This document shows positions 28,358 through 40,412 of a stretch of DNA of 64,000 bases, one piece after another. Numbering within the stretch: position 1 is the stretch's first letter; every line of letters starts with the position of its first letter. A program made the position numbers and the translations under genes. The DNA is from Flectonema sp. DT1601 (Eukaryota > Euglenozoa > Diplonemea > Diplonemida > Diplonemidae): assembly GCA_964019425.1 (NCBI GenBank), contig OZ025828.1:434001-498000 (forward strand), read 5' to 3'. The notes beneath the pieces are model-generated. The model was not told where the DNA came from. It saw nothing but the letters and a program-made list of their open reading frames with translations, and ran no database searches.

Positions 28358-30407
28358 ACCTGAGGATCACTACATGTGGATCAAGTCACTTGGCCGTCTC
28401 ATGGGTAGCGATTCAAAACATGGTTCCCATTGCCCCAGATGCCTGCACTCGTTCAAGAAAGAAACAACCATGTTAGAACACTTTAACAACTGCAAGAACA
28501 ATGAGGCATCCCGCGTAACCATGCCAAAAGAGGGTAGCAAGATAAAGTTCACAAATTACAACAACACTGTGAAGAAACCCTTTGTGATGATCGCAGACTT
28601 CGAAAGCATGATTGTGGGAGGACGTCACCTAGCATCTTCATACAGGATTTATCTCGATGTCTCTCCAGAGCTGAACTGGAAATATGAAACTGATTACATG
28701 TACACTTATGATCCAGTAGTTGATGAGAAGTTATCCACAGCAGACTTCGAGAAGAAGACACTCAACTCGTTCTACAACGATCTAAAGAAGATTATGGGCA
28801 ACGTCAACATATTTGTTGGCTGGAAAAAGAAATTATTTACAGATGTCAGCAAGATGATCATTACAAAGGAACAAGATAAGGCATATGAACATTCTACACA
28901 CTGTTGTTATTGCGAGGAACCCTTTAGTAGCGACAAGGCAAAGGTCCATGATCACTGCCATCTAACAGGTAAGTATAGAGGTGCTTCATGTAGTGGTTGC
29001 AACATCAACGTCAGGGACAAGCAACTGTATGGTGATGTACCTCTCTACTTCCACAACGCGAGAGGATATGACAATAACCATATCTGGAGGATGCTCGGCA
29101 ACTCTGATCTACCACTTACCTATGAGACAACCTGTAAGAACGGTAAGAAGTACACTCGTAACAACCTCGATGCCATCAAGAACAACAGTGAGACAACGAT
29201 GCTCATATCGTTCAAGTTCAAACGTGGTGAGTACATGGATCGCATCAAGGTATGTGTAAAGGATAGTCTTCAGCTGATCCCATCATCACTTGATACATTG
29301 TTGAAGAACCTGCCAAACAACCTCAAACCGAGGATGACGGCATTCATGTCCAAGAAGCTCGCAGATGCAGGTGCAGAGGTAAGTGAAGAGAACCTAAGCT
29401 TGCTCCTATCGAAAGGTACGTTCCCATACACGTGGTTTAAGAGTCACAAGAGGTTGAGTGCCAGAGAGTTGCCTCCAAAGAAGGAATGGTATGACACACT
29501 CAGCGATAAACACATCGGCAAGGAGACCTTCGCCAAGGCAAAGAAGATATGGAACATGTTGAAAATGAAGTCATTTAAGGAGTATCACGACCTGTATCTG
29601 GCAGGGGATGTATTGGGACTGGCTGACGTGATGGACAACTATCGCAACACATTTATAGCCTCTCATAGACTCGATCCAGTCTACTATGTTTCACTGAGCA
29701 GTTACAGTTGGGATGCGATGCTCCTAAACACCAACGTGCAACTCGACTTAATATCTGACCCAGACATGTATGCATTCTTCGAAGATCAGAAGCGAGGTGG
29801 TCTAACAATGGCTGTTCAAAGGCATGTCAAGGCAAACATCCCGAACACTGCAGACTTCGACAAGAACAAGGAACCAAGTTACCTTTGGTACACGGATGCA
29901 AACAACCTGTATGGATGGGCGATGATGAAGTCACTACCTTACGCAAACTTTCAGTGGGTGAAGGACACCTCATTTGTAACCCCAGAGTTCATAAGAGGAT
30001 ACGATGCTCAACAGCCAACAGGGTATGCAATAGAGGTTGACCTAGAGTACCCTGAGTCGTTGCACAAGGAACATTGGGACTTCCCGCTTGCACCTTACAA
30101 CAGATCAGTAGACTATGAGGAACTGTCTCCATATCAGAAGGGTGAGCTGGGTTGCAAGAAGGACAAAGCAGGTCACAAGAAGTTAATATGCGACTTCAAG
30201 CCAAGGATCAAACAGATCTACAATATAGAGTACCTATCGTTCCTGTTGGATCACGGTTTGGTGTTGAAGAAGGTTCATCGCGTTGTCAGCTACGATCAGA
30301 AGCCTTGGTTGAAGAAGTACATCGAGTTGAACACTGGGTTGCAGAATGAGGCCACCGCTGTTATGGGCTGGCCCAGCACACCTCTAACAGGGTTTAGCAA
30401 GATTTAG
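28358..30407 (+). pseudogene. Fossil protein-primed DNA polymerase B (Polinton-like)
   Basis: The 677-codon open part begins with a C2HC-like finger (CPRCLHSF), followed by an exonuclease motif I (MIADFES), a Cys/His stretch (CCYCEEPF ... HDHCHLTGKYRGASC), exonuclease motif II (FHNARGYDNNHI), motif III (YHDLYLAGDVLGLAD) and polymerase motif A (YTDANNLYGWAMM). This domain order is characteristic of PolB in Polinton/Maverick and adinto-like elements. Only part of the gene is present: no further element genes or terminal repeats can be recognised nearby, so the copy is broken. The long open frame suggests it is not very old. Confidence 0.85.
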
Positions 30408-30837
30408 ACTGCTTATTCATTCACAAACCTAGAGAGGCTGCAAAAAAAAGAAAAAGTGAACAGAAATAAGACACCAAAAAATAAGTGAACTGAACAAGTA
30501 TAATTTTAGTTTCAATATTTAGTTCAAGAAAAAGATAAAAATAGAGCTTTCTGGGAGTCAAGGCTGTTGAATATGTGGTGACAGAGTTAAGACTGCGTTG
30601 TCCTGTTGCACGGTAACGGGGCATGTCGACAAAGGAGTACTCACATTCACCGCTACAACAATATGTACAACCACTGTTGGACAGTTCCAGTTCAGTGTTG
30701 CACGTCGAATGCGTGGCTAGCGAAGACAATATCGCTGACGAGCACACCAGACTGGAAGATGAAACATACTAAGAAATGATGCAATAAGGATGAACAATAT
30801 ATCGGTTAGGACAAACAAAACATACAGTTTTATATTA
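30408..30837. other. Unassigned sequence after the polymerase fossil
   Basis: A minus-strand open stretch around 30600-30747 reads GCTYCCSGECEYSFVDMPRY, which looks protein-like and may be another relic of the same dead element. I cannot name it. Otherwise AT-rich. Confidence 0.3.
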
Positions 30838-31233
30838 CTGTAAAGGGAAATATTCTTGTGGGGAAAAACCCGCGAGTTTTTTTTATTTTTTCTAAATCCG
30901 CGAGAATTTTTCCCCGCGAGAGTATTTCCCTGCCAGCATACATTTTTATACAGCCATTTTTTTAGTTCTTTTCTGCGAAGAAAATACATGTGTTACAAAG
31001 GAAAGTTACAGCAAAAATTATTTTCATTATGCAGCATGGTTGTTTTTAGATGTGTTTGCTGGAAAATAATTCTTTTTTCCAGCTTGCACTTGATGATTCC
31101 TCACATTCTTGATCACTTTTGCAAAAATCCTCTGTGGCAGGGAAATATTCTTGTGGGGAAAAACCCGCGAGTTTGAAAAAAAAATCCCCAAATCCGCGAG
31201 AATATTTCCCCGCGGGAATATTTCCCTTTACAG
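30838..31233. mobile_element. 396-bp MITE with TA target duplication
   Basis: The ends are inverted CTGTAAAGGGAAATATTC and flanked by TA (30836-30837 and 31234-31235). Each end contains a self-complementary block of about 90 bp (30845-30933 and 31138-31230) built from GGGAAATATTC, GGGGAAAAACCCGCGAG and CCGCGAGAATATTTCCC-like pieces, and the two blocks are in direct orientation. TA duplication and the CTG start suggest a relative of the pogo-like family at 10038-12419, whose ends also carry repeated subterminal motifs. No coding capacity. Confidence 0.85.
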
Positions 31234-31954
31234 TATATTATTTTCAGTATAGTTTAAGTAAAACCAATTATTCTTACTGAAAAATGCTTTTCTAGGGAGT
31301 TCCACTCTGACAGACATTAATAAATCGGTCCTATTGAAATGGAACTGTTGATAAATCCGAGTTGTCAAAAGACTGGAAGTCGCCAGAACTTACTGATGAA
31401 GGCCTCAGTGGGACAAGTAGTATAAGATTAAAGCAAACTTAATATTCTGTAAAATTTCAAGACTTTCTTTTTAATACTTTGATTTAGTGTACTATTTTAT
31501 AACAAATTGTTTTATCTATTTCTTCAACAGGAGCTCATTCATTAGACGACGGTCAGCTTCTTGTCCTTCAGTAGGAAGTCAATGATCTCAAAACTATTTC
31601 GAAGGAGCTTGTAGGATGTATTTCCTGCACCGTGCTTCCAAGTATGATCGTGAGACTGTCACATGTTGGGCAACAGGTATTCGAGACTCAGTGTAGATCC
31701 TTCGCGGATTGTCGATGACATTACCTTGATGCTTTTGCGTAGACTCTCAATCTACTTGAATGTCTTGAGATTAGTGTTGCCATCTGAGGATTGCACAGCA
31801 GGTAAAGAAAGAATTTTATGTAATTTGAAATAGTTGAATAGGGTGTACTTTTTTAATGTTCCTTTTATTAAGTTTTGGCAAAGCTTTTGATTGAAATAAA
31901 AAAAATATATAGGAATTGAACTTATTTATTTTACCTCAAAAAGTATTTATTAAG
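31234..31954. other. Kinase 5' flank
   Basis: AT-rich sequence. Between 31530 and 31800 composition rises and short broken protein-like stretches can be read on the minus strand, possibly old element remnants. No promoter motif I would defend. Confidence 0.3.
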
Positions 31955-32956
31955 ATGATGATGAAGTCATTTGGATCAGTTGAAGACGTCGACAGTATTT
32001 TCTCTCACGACGAGAGCGACGACGGAGAATACAGCAATCGCTCTTCTTCTTACTTAAGCTCCACAGCATCTATTAGAGAAACAGGATCAAGGCAGTGTGG
32101 TGAGGATGAAGATGGTAACAAAACTGTAAACCAATACTCGATACTGCAACAACTGGGAGAAGGATCCTATTCAAAGGTGAAGCTCGTGCTGGACAACGAA
32201 TCTGGTGCCTTGAGAGCGATGAAAGTGATGAGAAAGCAAAGGCTTCACAGAAAACGATCACTCGAAAATGTTAAGATGGAAATGTCTCAGCTTAAACGCC
32301 TTGACCACGAAAACATTGTCGCCCTACACGAGATAATTGATGATTCTGAGGATGACAGACTTTGCCTTATAATGGAATACCTACCAAGGGGATGTGTAAG
32401 GTCATTTCAGTACACATCACATGTTCAGATTGCTTCTCATGTTCTTGATCTGATTACCGGTATTGCGTACCTACATGATAACCTGGTTTTCCATCGGGAT
32501 ATTAAGCCAGACAATCTTTTAATTTCCGACAATGGACAATTAAAAATCGCAGATTTTGGTTCTTCAATCTCTTTTACATCGCAAGCGGCATCGCAATCAA
32601 TGAACTCGTTTCCAGGTACTCCTAGCTACCACTCTCCAGAAGTACTTTCAGGAAAGCAATCTGTTGTGGCTGCTGGCCCTGTAGATATGTGGGCTTTTGG
32701 TGTTACGGTTTACTTCATGCTGACTGGAAAAGAACTTTTCCTTCAATCAGAAAATAGCTCATCCCTCAAGCAGCTTCGCAGTGCTGTGTGTGCAGCAAAT
32801 TTTTCGTTTGAAACTAAAGTTGATCAAAACGGTGAAAGACTTCCTGAGTCTGCGATTCAACTTTTAAATGATGTTTTGATAGTTGATCCACAAGCACGAC
32901 TGACAGTATCAGACATGACCAGGGATTGTGAGTATGTACTAAATCATGCTTGTTAG
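31955..32956 (+). CDS. CaMKK-like serine/threonine protein kinase, single exon
   Basis: 333 residues from the ATG at 31955; an in-frame ATG at 31916 would add 13 residues that look like leader. Residues 1-60 are acidic and Ser-rich. The kinase domain fills the rest: glycine loop GEGSYSKV (68-75), catalytic Lys in RAMKVM (90), helix-C Glu (109), HRDIKPDN (180-187), IADFGSS (198-204), GTPSYHSPE (221-229) and DMWAFGVT (244-251). The short lobe and LDHENIVALHEIIDD resemble the CaMKK/LKB1-activating group (human CaMKK2, yeast Sak1/Elm1), which phosphorylate activation loops of AMPK/CaMK-type kinases in the cytosol. The Arg-Pro insert typical of animal CaMKKs and a clear calmodulin site are not seen, so the subfamily is tentative. 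Confidence 0.85.
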   Translation: MMMKSFGSVEDVDSIFSHDESDDGEYSNRSSSYLSSTASIRETGSRQCGEDEDGNKTVNQYSILQQLGEGSYSKVKLVLDNESGALRAMKVMRKQRLHRKRSLENVKMEMSQLKRLDHENIVALHEIIDDSEDDRLCLIMEYLPRGCVRSFQYTSHVQIASHVLDLITGIAYLHDNLVFHRDIKPDNLLISDNGQLKIADFGSSISFTSQAASQSMNSFPGTPSYHSPEVLSGKQSVVAAGPVDMWAFGVTVYFMLTGKELFLQSENSSSLKQLRSAVCAANFSFETKVDQNGERLPESAIQLLNDVLIVDPQARLTVSDMTRDCEYVLNHAC

Positions 32957-33388
32957 TAGCTAGCTTACACAGCTGCTCCAACCTCTACAACTTCTGCTTC
33001 ACTATAAAAAACAAAGTTCCTCTGTTGCATTCACGGAGGTCGGATTGTTTTAATTATTGTAAACCTTTATGTAAGGTAGAATTCCTCAATTTGTGCACTT
33101 CTCGCCCTGATGATGTACAACGTTATCTGTGAGTTCCGTTCCTTGAACTGTTTAGTGAGGGGGGCGTTCATTAGTATGTTGGAATCATTTCCGCGGATTG
33201 CGGATTTTCGGGTGGCTTCAGAATTGTATTCTAAAATTAATCTTTTTTTTACTCTCTTGTTGAAGGGGTGTGATTGCTGGCTTATGTCTATCTCTTCTGA
33301 GAGGCAAGGATTGTGGCCTGTAAATGCATGGCTTTCTTTTCTTATTGCGCTTTCCTTTTTCTTAATAACATACTCAAAACAGTAAGGC

Positions 33389-33422
<34 letters not shown>

Positions 33423-33964
33423 GTCTTGGAACGGTTGAGATATTTTTTTCTTCTTAATTTGTTTCCAAGAGTGTTCACCCTTACGATCATTTTCTTTGTT
33501 TTTATCAATTTTTTGATATTGCTTTTCTCTTTCCCTAATTTTTAATTTTTTTTTTTTAAATATTTATGCCTTCTGCCGATAATTTTCTTGTGCAGATTGC
33601 TATGTCTTTTTTGTATTGACAAATCAGGTATTAAGTTGCACAGATATTGCTCAGCTCTTTTTCCCGATGGAGGGAATTCTTGTTGTAAGCATTCCTCATA
33701 AATCTTTCGATCGGTGCAGCTGCCTTTTCTTTTTCCAAGAGCAAGGGACCCTCTGTAGGCCCCCAACATCGATTTACTAATTTTTATTTCCCTCTCTCCT
33801 CATTTCTTCTTTCCTCCCGGGCACTTTGTCCTATTTTTGATTTTTCTAATGCGTCGGTGAATTTTATTTCTTACTTTTTATTTCCCCCCTTTTCTTCCAC
33901 CTTTTTTTTTTTAAAAATACAAATCAGATATTGTTTTGTAAAAAACTTCTTAGTGATACAAACA
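32957..33964. other. Kinase 3' flank, T-rich
   Basis: No gene. A T-run of about 33 lies at 33389-33421. Small open frames are chance products of pyrimidine-rich DNA. Confidence 0.6.
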
Positions 33965-34290
33965 AAGGGCAAAGGGGCCTTTCCTGTGCAAATAGTTTCA
34001 GAACGAAATGTTTATTACTAAAATGGCTGGGAAACCTGGGTAGGTCAATTTTCCCCCCTTCGTTTTTCTTGGGGGGTTGCTGCTTTTTCAAAAAAAATTC
34101 CACAAAAAAAATAAATGAAAACGCAATGGTGATAGAAATGAATCTGCACTGTCTATAATTAAGCAGGAAACCAGAAATCTCACGTTGGTAAAAACTTGTC
34201 CTGTGCGTTACGACTATCCGCTTAACTACAGATTTAGGTTTCTGACTCGAAACCTTAGTTATGCGGCCATCCGTCAGCAAGTTTTTTTCA
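33965..34290. mobile_element. Decayed end of the G-rich TIR family
   Basis: GGGCAAAGGGG, CCTTTCCTGTGCAAATAG and TTTCAGAACG, then TATTACTAAAATGGCTG, follow the left end of 17164-17823 in order, and TTTTTCAGGTTGGACTTT reappears at 34286-34303. The opposite end is not found. It is an old, truncated member and shows the family outside the satellite. A box A match (TAGTTAAGCGG, minus strand near 34220) echoes the tRNA-like modules of the others. Confidence 0.6.
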
Positions 34291-34630
34291 GGTTGGACTT
34301 TTTAGGGGAATGTCGATGCCCCAACATCATCTGTTGACTTATGCAAACCCCTCATGTTTCTAACTGAGTTCTGGACACGTTCTCTAGTGACTGCTCCGCC
34401 AATAGTGTGCTACGAACTAGCAATTTTTGTTCACATATTTCTTTCAAAGAATTGTTGATTTAATCAAGTAATTAATAGGTGGGTTTGGTTTCTCAGGGCT
34501 CACGATCAATTCGTAATTGAATAACTCGGTTCCGTACTGCACTGAATGACAACACGGAAAAAGAGATGTGTATGCAGATATGTTAGAAACATTTATCTAT
34601 ACCTACACAATCAAACAGTTAACCCTCTGG
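34291..34630. repeat. Dispersed repeat F, copy 2
   Basis: Direct-orientation match to 26523-27058, but about 200 bp shorter because of internal gaps. Confidence 0.75.
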
Positions 34631-37600
34631 GGGTTGGGGAGATATGCATGTCCCATACTATTCGTACTATTTGGAATTTTGCGTTGAATAATCTTGGGGA
34701 TTAGGATTTTTACAATAAATCTGCAGATGCGGATTATGTTATTCGCTACTCGCTGTGATACTTGTCTGATGGCGGGTTGCTGATTGGGTAGAAAGTATTT
34801 TTCCTTTTTTGTTTCCCTTTTTCCACCTTCCACTCTTCTCGCTTGTTTTTAAAGTTACTGTTGAGCGGTATTTCTTTTAAAAGGATTATTCTTATAGTGC
34901 TGAGTTTCTTTATATTTTTCGCCCCCCTCTCACTGGTGGGGAATATGCTATTGCTACACCATGCTGCAGTGATTGTTCATTCCTTTATGTATCTGCTTAT
35001 AATTTGCCGCTGGTTTGATTCGGTTTTTCATTTAACTTCTATTATGCCTGTGCACAACTCATGTAAGGTAGTCCTCTATGATTGATTAACCAATTGGTAG
35101 TATATTTCAAACATGTCGTCGTCGCGTTTTAGTTTTACGTGATTAGTCTTTGAGCCAATTAAGGAATTACTTTCTGTTACTTAGCAGCTTCGTTACTTTA
35201 TTTCTTTTTTTTTGATTTATACTACTCAAGGTCGATTTTGTTTTTCTGATTTATCTCGTGTGATGGGTCCTGAAGAATTCTATTCTCTAGTTCTCTCATC
35301 CTTTAGTTATAGTTATTGTTTGTCACCCAAAAAAAAAGGAATAAAGATACTTACGATTGCGGAAGAGTTTATTATTGTTCAGCTTTAAATAGCTGTGTTT
35401 ACACATTTCAGGGCCTTTCCTGCCTTTCCTCACCCTCCTTTTGTTTGTTGTTTGGATCTTTGCCCTTCAGTAGTATTACACAGCGCTGACCAATTGTTTC
35501 TAGTTGGTTGGTTTTGCGTTGTCAACTGTCACCCTTCCCTTAAAAATATCAGCAAAAAAAAAAAAAGGAGAAGGGGAAAGAAAAAAAAATTAAAAAAAAA
35601 TAAAAAAATAAAATAAAAAACCTTACTGGAAACGTACGCGAACCTGCCGTTTCATCCTGCTCTACAATTTGTGGTCCAGGTTAGTATTTTCTTAATGCAT
35701 TTTCTGCTTTGGATAGCCGTTCATCTCATTAGCATTGTTACATTACACTTTACCCTCTTTACTATTGTCTCGACTGTTTGCCTTCTCTCCGAGATACAGT
35801 TTCACTATTGTTCAATACGTAGAACACTGTTTTGGCATTCGGTAAGCCCTTTTGCTGTTTACATCAATAAACAAGCTTGACAGGTGTTTGAAAAAAAAAA
35901 ACCTAAAGTTATGTTGTGTTATTGGTTAGTAAAAAAAAAAAGTCTTTGAGGTAATTTAAAGCTTTAGTTTCAATTAAAAATATCCTCCCCGTAAAAAAAA
36001 AAAAATATACCTCAACTGCAGTGACAAGAAATGACTCGTCATCTGCAGAAATATTACACATTTTGTTTTACCATTCAACCTTAAACAACAATATCTTAAG
36101 TTGTTTGCTATCCACATTAATAAAACGGAATTGTTCACGGTTAGATATATATGCCCGGAACAACCCCTTTTATCTATTTATCAATTTTTGCAAAAAAAAA
36201 AAAAATTTAAACTTATTGCATAGCACCTGTTTCATTATTTCCTGAACTTTCTACGCGTGGCACAAAAACAGCATTTTGAATTGTGTCGTCTCCCTAAGCA
36301 AAACAGATACAAACAAGCATTCCCAGACAGCTATGTTATGTTATTGTATACGTGTGAAAAAAAAATAAAATAAAATCTTTGATACTGACAAATACCGATA
36401 CTCATTTAAGGCTACTTGCAATTGACTAATTTAGTCCCTTGTCGTGCGATGCCATAAAATTATGTGAGTGGGTGGTTCGTCAAGTTTTTAGCTTTTTTTT
36501 TTCATTCTATCATATTGCCTAACTGTGTTATGCAGTTATATATTCCAAGACTACAGACTTTAAAAAAAAAAAAGAAAAAAAAAGAAAAGAACATATCCGA
36601 ATCAGCAAAAGACTCTCAAAATATGCTCTGATAACCTTCTTTCCGAGTCAGCAAAAAAAGAAAAATAAACAAAATAGGTTAAGTGGATATCGCCTTTAAT
36701 GGTAAATGTAGGCTGTCTGATCTATTTTTCTTTTTCTTCTTCTTTATTTCTTTTTAGTATTGCAACTTACTACACCTGTTTCACATCCGTGGATGCATTC
36801 CGTTACTTTGACATTGGTTCTCACCGAAGTCTCTCGGTAGGTGTCGTTGGATTGCCATATAACTGCGACTTCACTGCGTCAGTGCTGAACTTAATACTAT
36901 TTTGCAACTCGATTTCAATCACAAAATTATTTTATCTGATTGTAGTCTTTTCAATTTCCCTCGCCTTCTTACAAATTTTTATTGGGTTGAAAAAAAATTA
37001 AAACCTTTCTTAGTGTTTCTTAGTTTTCTATAAAGAAATGATAATAAAAAATAAATCTTTTAAACAGAACCAAAGGAAGAAGTTAAAGCCCTCACTGCTT
37101 GTTACTTCTTGCGTATGTTTTTTTTTTTTGTTAAAAGTGAAAAAAAATCTGCCTTTTTTTTTTTTTTTCTTTCTTTTTTTTTTCCTTCTCCCCTGAACAA
37201 AAAGCTTACATGTCTATTAGCAATGCACAATACACAATGAAATAGACCTCCTTATCAATCTTTCTATGTTGTGTGGTACAATATAGCAGCGAGTAAGTTT
37301 CCATTTCCATTTCCATTTCCATTTCCATTTCCATTTCCATTTTTTTTATTTTTTTTTTTTTATACCAACAAACCCATTGTTTGGTAGAAAAATGATTGTG
37401 ACAGCGTAACTAACCTATTCCTTTATTAGGATTTTGTTTCGGTTGCACACAAACAAAACAAAAATGTGTGAGTAAAAGGAGTATAAAGCGAAATTTGCCG
37501 ATTCTTTTGTTTAAAATCGATTTTTTCATGTTGTAAATGACGCTTTTTTCCCTTCCTTAGCGATTCAACCAAGTAGCTTTTCCCCCCGTTTTTTTTGTTT

Positions 37601-38499
37601 TTTTTTTTGTTGATGATAACCCCCCCTAATAGTCATCCTTCCATGAAATTTAGCTTCTCGATAGTACTTCTGTATTGGTTAGACAAACTAGCAATCATTT
37701 TTTCCCAAAAAAAAAAAAAAAAAAAAAAAAAACAACAATTTTTCGCTGCTGGGAAAGTTAACAGGTGTGAATTATCTTAATCTTGAGTAATTCATGGTGA
37801 AAAATAATGTATCCAGGCAAGCAGAATATTTTCAATTCGGGTGCTCCTTGTTGGTTAGAATAGGTGAAGCGAAGTGTTGAAACAACTTATTTTGCAAAGC
37901 TTTCCTTCGCTTCTTCGTTGGAAGTAGTAGGAGCTCCACACTGAATGTCAATCAAAATTTCTAATCAGCACACGGAAAACTGATGAACCCCCTCTTTGAT
38001 CCCACTTGTTTATGTGCACCCTTGTACTGTATCATTGTTTTAGTGATTAAGAGTGGCATTTGTTTTGTTTTTCTGCTGAACACCATCTTAGGGAAAAAAA
38101 AAAAAAAAAAAAAAAGGGCCGAGAAGGTCATTTTTTGTTTTGTTCATTTCGATTGCTATTTTACAACACAACGACAATCAAGAGTTTTTTTTTTTTAAAT
38201 TTGTTTATTTTTCTAGCAAGCAGTATAGGCGTGCTTATTTTACCGCCCTACCTGTTTGAATTATTTGACTTAAACTTTAAAATAGTCTTACAGATTCAAG
38301 TCACACGTACACTTTTTACTTTTGAATACAATGTGAATTGTGTCGGCAAGCCGTAGTAGTTTCACACATGTTTCTGTTCATGGTATTTCTTTACGAAAGG
38401 TTCCTTAAGTAGTACGTCCTGAAAAAAAAATGTGTGTTGTTGCCGACAACTTACCTGTTGTTTAGTTTGGCATTCGAGAAATGTGTGTTTCGAAGATGC

Positions 38500-38531
<32 letters not shown>

Positions 38532-39297
38532 CTTCTTCACTAGAAATTGGCGTTTCTGACTTCAATAAATAAAAAAATAAGTATCAGTGGACTCTATGTC
38601 CACATAAAAAAACGTGGAGTGAAAAAATATTTTCCCTTTAACCTGACCGACACATTTCTTTCGTGAGTGTGTCGTCGATTCCACAATCTATAGTATAGAA
38701 CTTACAACTGCTTGCTTAGTTAAAATGAGACATGTCAGGTCTCATTTTTTTATTTATCTAGTTTTTATTCTTTTAGCAATAAAGTAACGATGAAGCATTT
38801 TAATTACCCGCTCTTGTTGGTGTTAAAAGGCTTTGTTTTATGTTTTGTTGTACTTAATTATTATCTACACACCATTTTTTTTTAATTATTAATTATTGTT
38901 TTTTTTTTTCTCTCTTTTTCTTTTTTTGTGTGCCGTTTTACAAACAACAGACATCATTCTTTCATTTTTATTTATTACACTTTATCGTTGTGTATATCAT
39001 ACTTTGCCAAAAAGTAAATGAAAAATAATAAAAAGTTTTTTTTTTTTTTTCCACAAGGAAAAACTACGTATTCCACCAGAGTTAAATAGAGCATCAGAAA
39101 AATGTGTTTTAATTTTAAATTTTTTTTTTTTTTATACTTTGATTTGTACTATTTTTTATAGCAAATAACCACCTTAATTCTAACCTCCAAGTATGATATA
39201 TGATTTTTCTTTTTTTTCTCATTCCCACATCACTTATTTTATTCAGTTTTTTTTGTTTTTGTTTTGTCCTTCAAGTTGAACACGGGTGATCTTAGTT
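34631..39297. other. T-rich gene desert, part 1
   Basis: No coding region, RNA gene or intact transposon found. Plus-strand T clearly exceeds A, with many T8-T25 runs. Short hydrophobic ORFs here are products of T-richness. Confidence 0.65.
37298..37343 (+). repeat. (TTTCCA)n microsatellite
   Basis: Seven perfect hexamer units followed by T-runs. It resembles but does not match any telomere repeat. Confidence 0.95.
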
Positions 39298-39437
39298 AGG
39301 TGGGTTTAGGTAGTCATTTGTTCCAGGTTATTCTACGTCTCTTATCGTCTGTGAGAGTCTCACGGTTGGCTGGTAGCGATATAACTGTTACTCTGTGAGC
39401 TTTTCCTGGTTTTTGGCTTCCTAGGATTCGTAAATAA
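39298..39437 (+). repeat. Dispersed repeat G, copy 1
   Basis: GGTGGGTTTAGGTAGTCAT, GTGAGAGTCTCACGG and GTTTTTGGCTTCCTAGGA recur in order at 40298-40412 with differences. An old short repeat of unknown type. Confidence 0.6.
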
Positions 39438-39762
39438 ATAAATAAATAAATAATTAGTTGGCTGTGTTCAGACACAAAGAAGTACTTCCAGTTAAAAAAA
39501 AAAACAGAACTGCAAATTGAAAATTCGTTCATTGAGGTTCCAGAGTGAAAGCGGGATACTCTGTTTGCTAATAACATAATAAATTAAAATATTTATCATC
39601 CGAGATTCTTGTAAAGGAAAATAAGAAGAAATAATTGATGTTTATTCGTGATGTCAGAAATATGTGACACTTCATCGGCTCTAGGTCAAGGTTGGAAATT
39701 TCGACGCACATAAAAACTTGGGTGCGGATTAACCGGTGACACTTTAAAGAAAATTTCGTATT

Positions 39763-39805
<43 letters not shown>

Positions 39806-40297
39806 TTTTATATTACATCCTTCTGTGTTGAAGCTACTTCAACGATATGTGCTGAGCTGAGTCTTCGGAAATTTGGCTACGGATTGGGTCCTCTGTTGCT
39901 GTGAGTTACCCTCATAATTTTCAGCAACGTTGACATAACATAACTAATTAACTAATTGCTTCATATTCTAACTACACATCAACCCTTGCCAAGTCATGTT
40001 AATTTGACACAGGCAAAACATATATTTTAAAAAATCTATACCCTTTTTTTTTAAACATGGTTTTTAAAAAAAAAAAAGAAATTTATTCTTCGCTATTCAT
40101 TGTTTTTTTTCTCTTCGTTTTCTTTGAAGTATCTTTTTACAGCTCAGCAATCGCTCTCTTTTTATGCTCAATTTTCAATTGTTGTAGTTGTTTATTGCGG
40201 AGATATACTATTGAGGCATTGCCTTAATTAATATTATTTTTTATTGTGGGTTTTAGGCACGTCTATTATTTCTGCTGACTAAAACCGAATACACAAG
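39438..40297. other. T-rich gene desert, part 2
   Basis: Starts with (AAAT)n at 39433-39452. One T-run of about 35 at 39764-39797. Nothing coding. Confidence 0.6.
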
Positions 40298-40412
40298 CGG
40301 GTGGGTCTAGGTAGTCATTCGTCTCTAATCGTCAGTGAGAGTCATGGTTGTTAGTATTCAAGCAACTGCTGTGACTTGTCCTGATGTTTGGCTTCCTTGG
40401 ACTGTTTGTAGG
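40298..40412 (+). repeat. Dispersed repeat G, copy 2
   Basis: Direct-orientation partner of 39298-39437: GGTGGGTCTAGGTAGTCAT, GTCAGTGAGAGTCATGG and GTTTGGCTTCCTTGGA. Confidence 0.6.

Noticed and set aside
31916-31954. Upstream ATG as the kinase start
   Set aside because: The added 13 residues are AT-driven (NLFILPQKVFIK) and unlike the acidic N-terminus that follows the next ATG triplet, which I prefer; not excluded.
37298-37343. Interstitial telomere repeat
   Set aside because: TTTCCA does not match a known telomere repeat on either strand and the tract is short.
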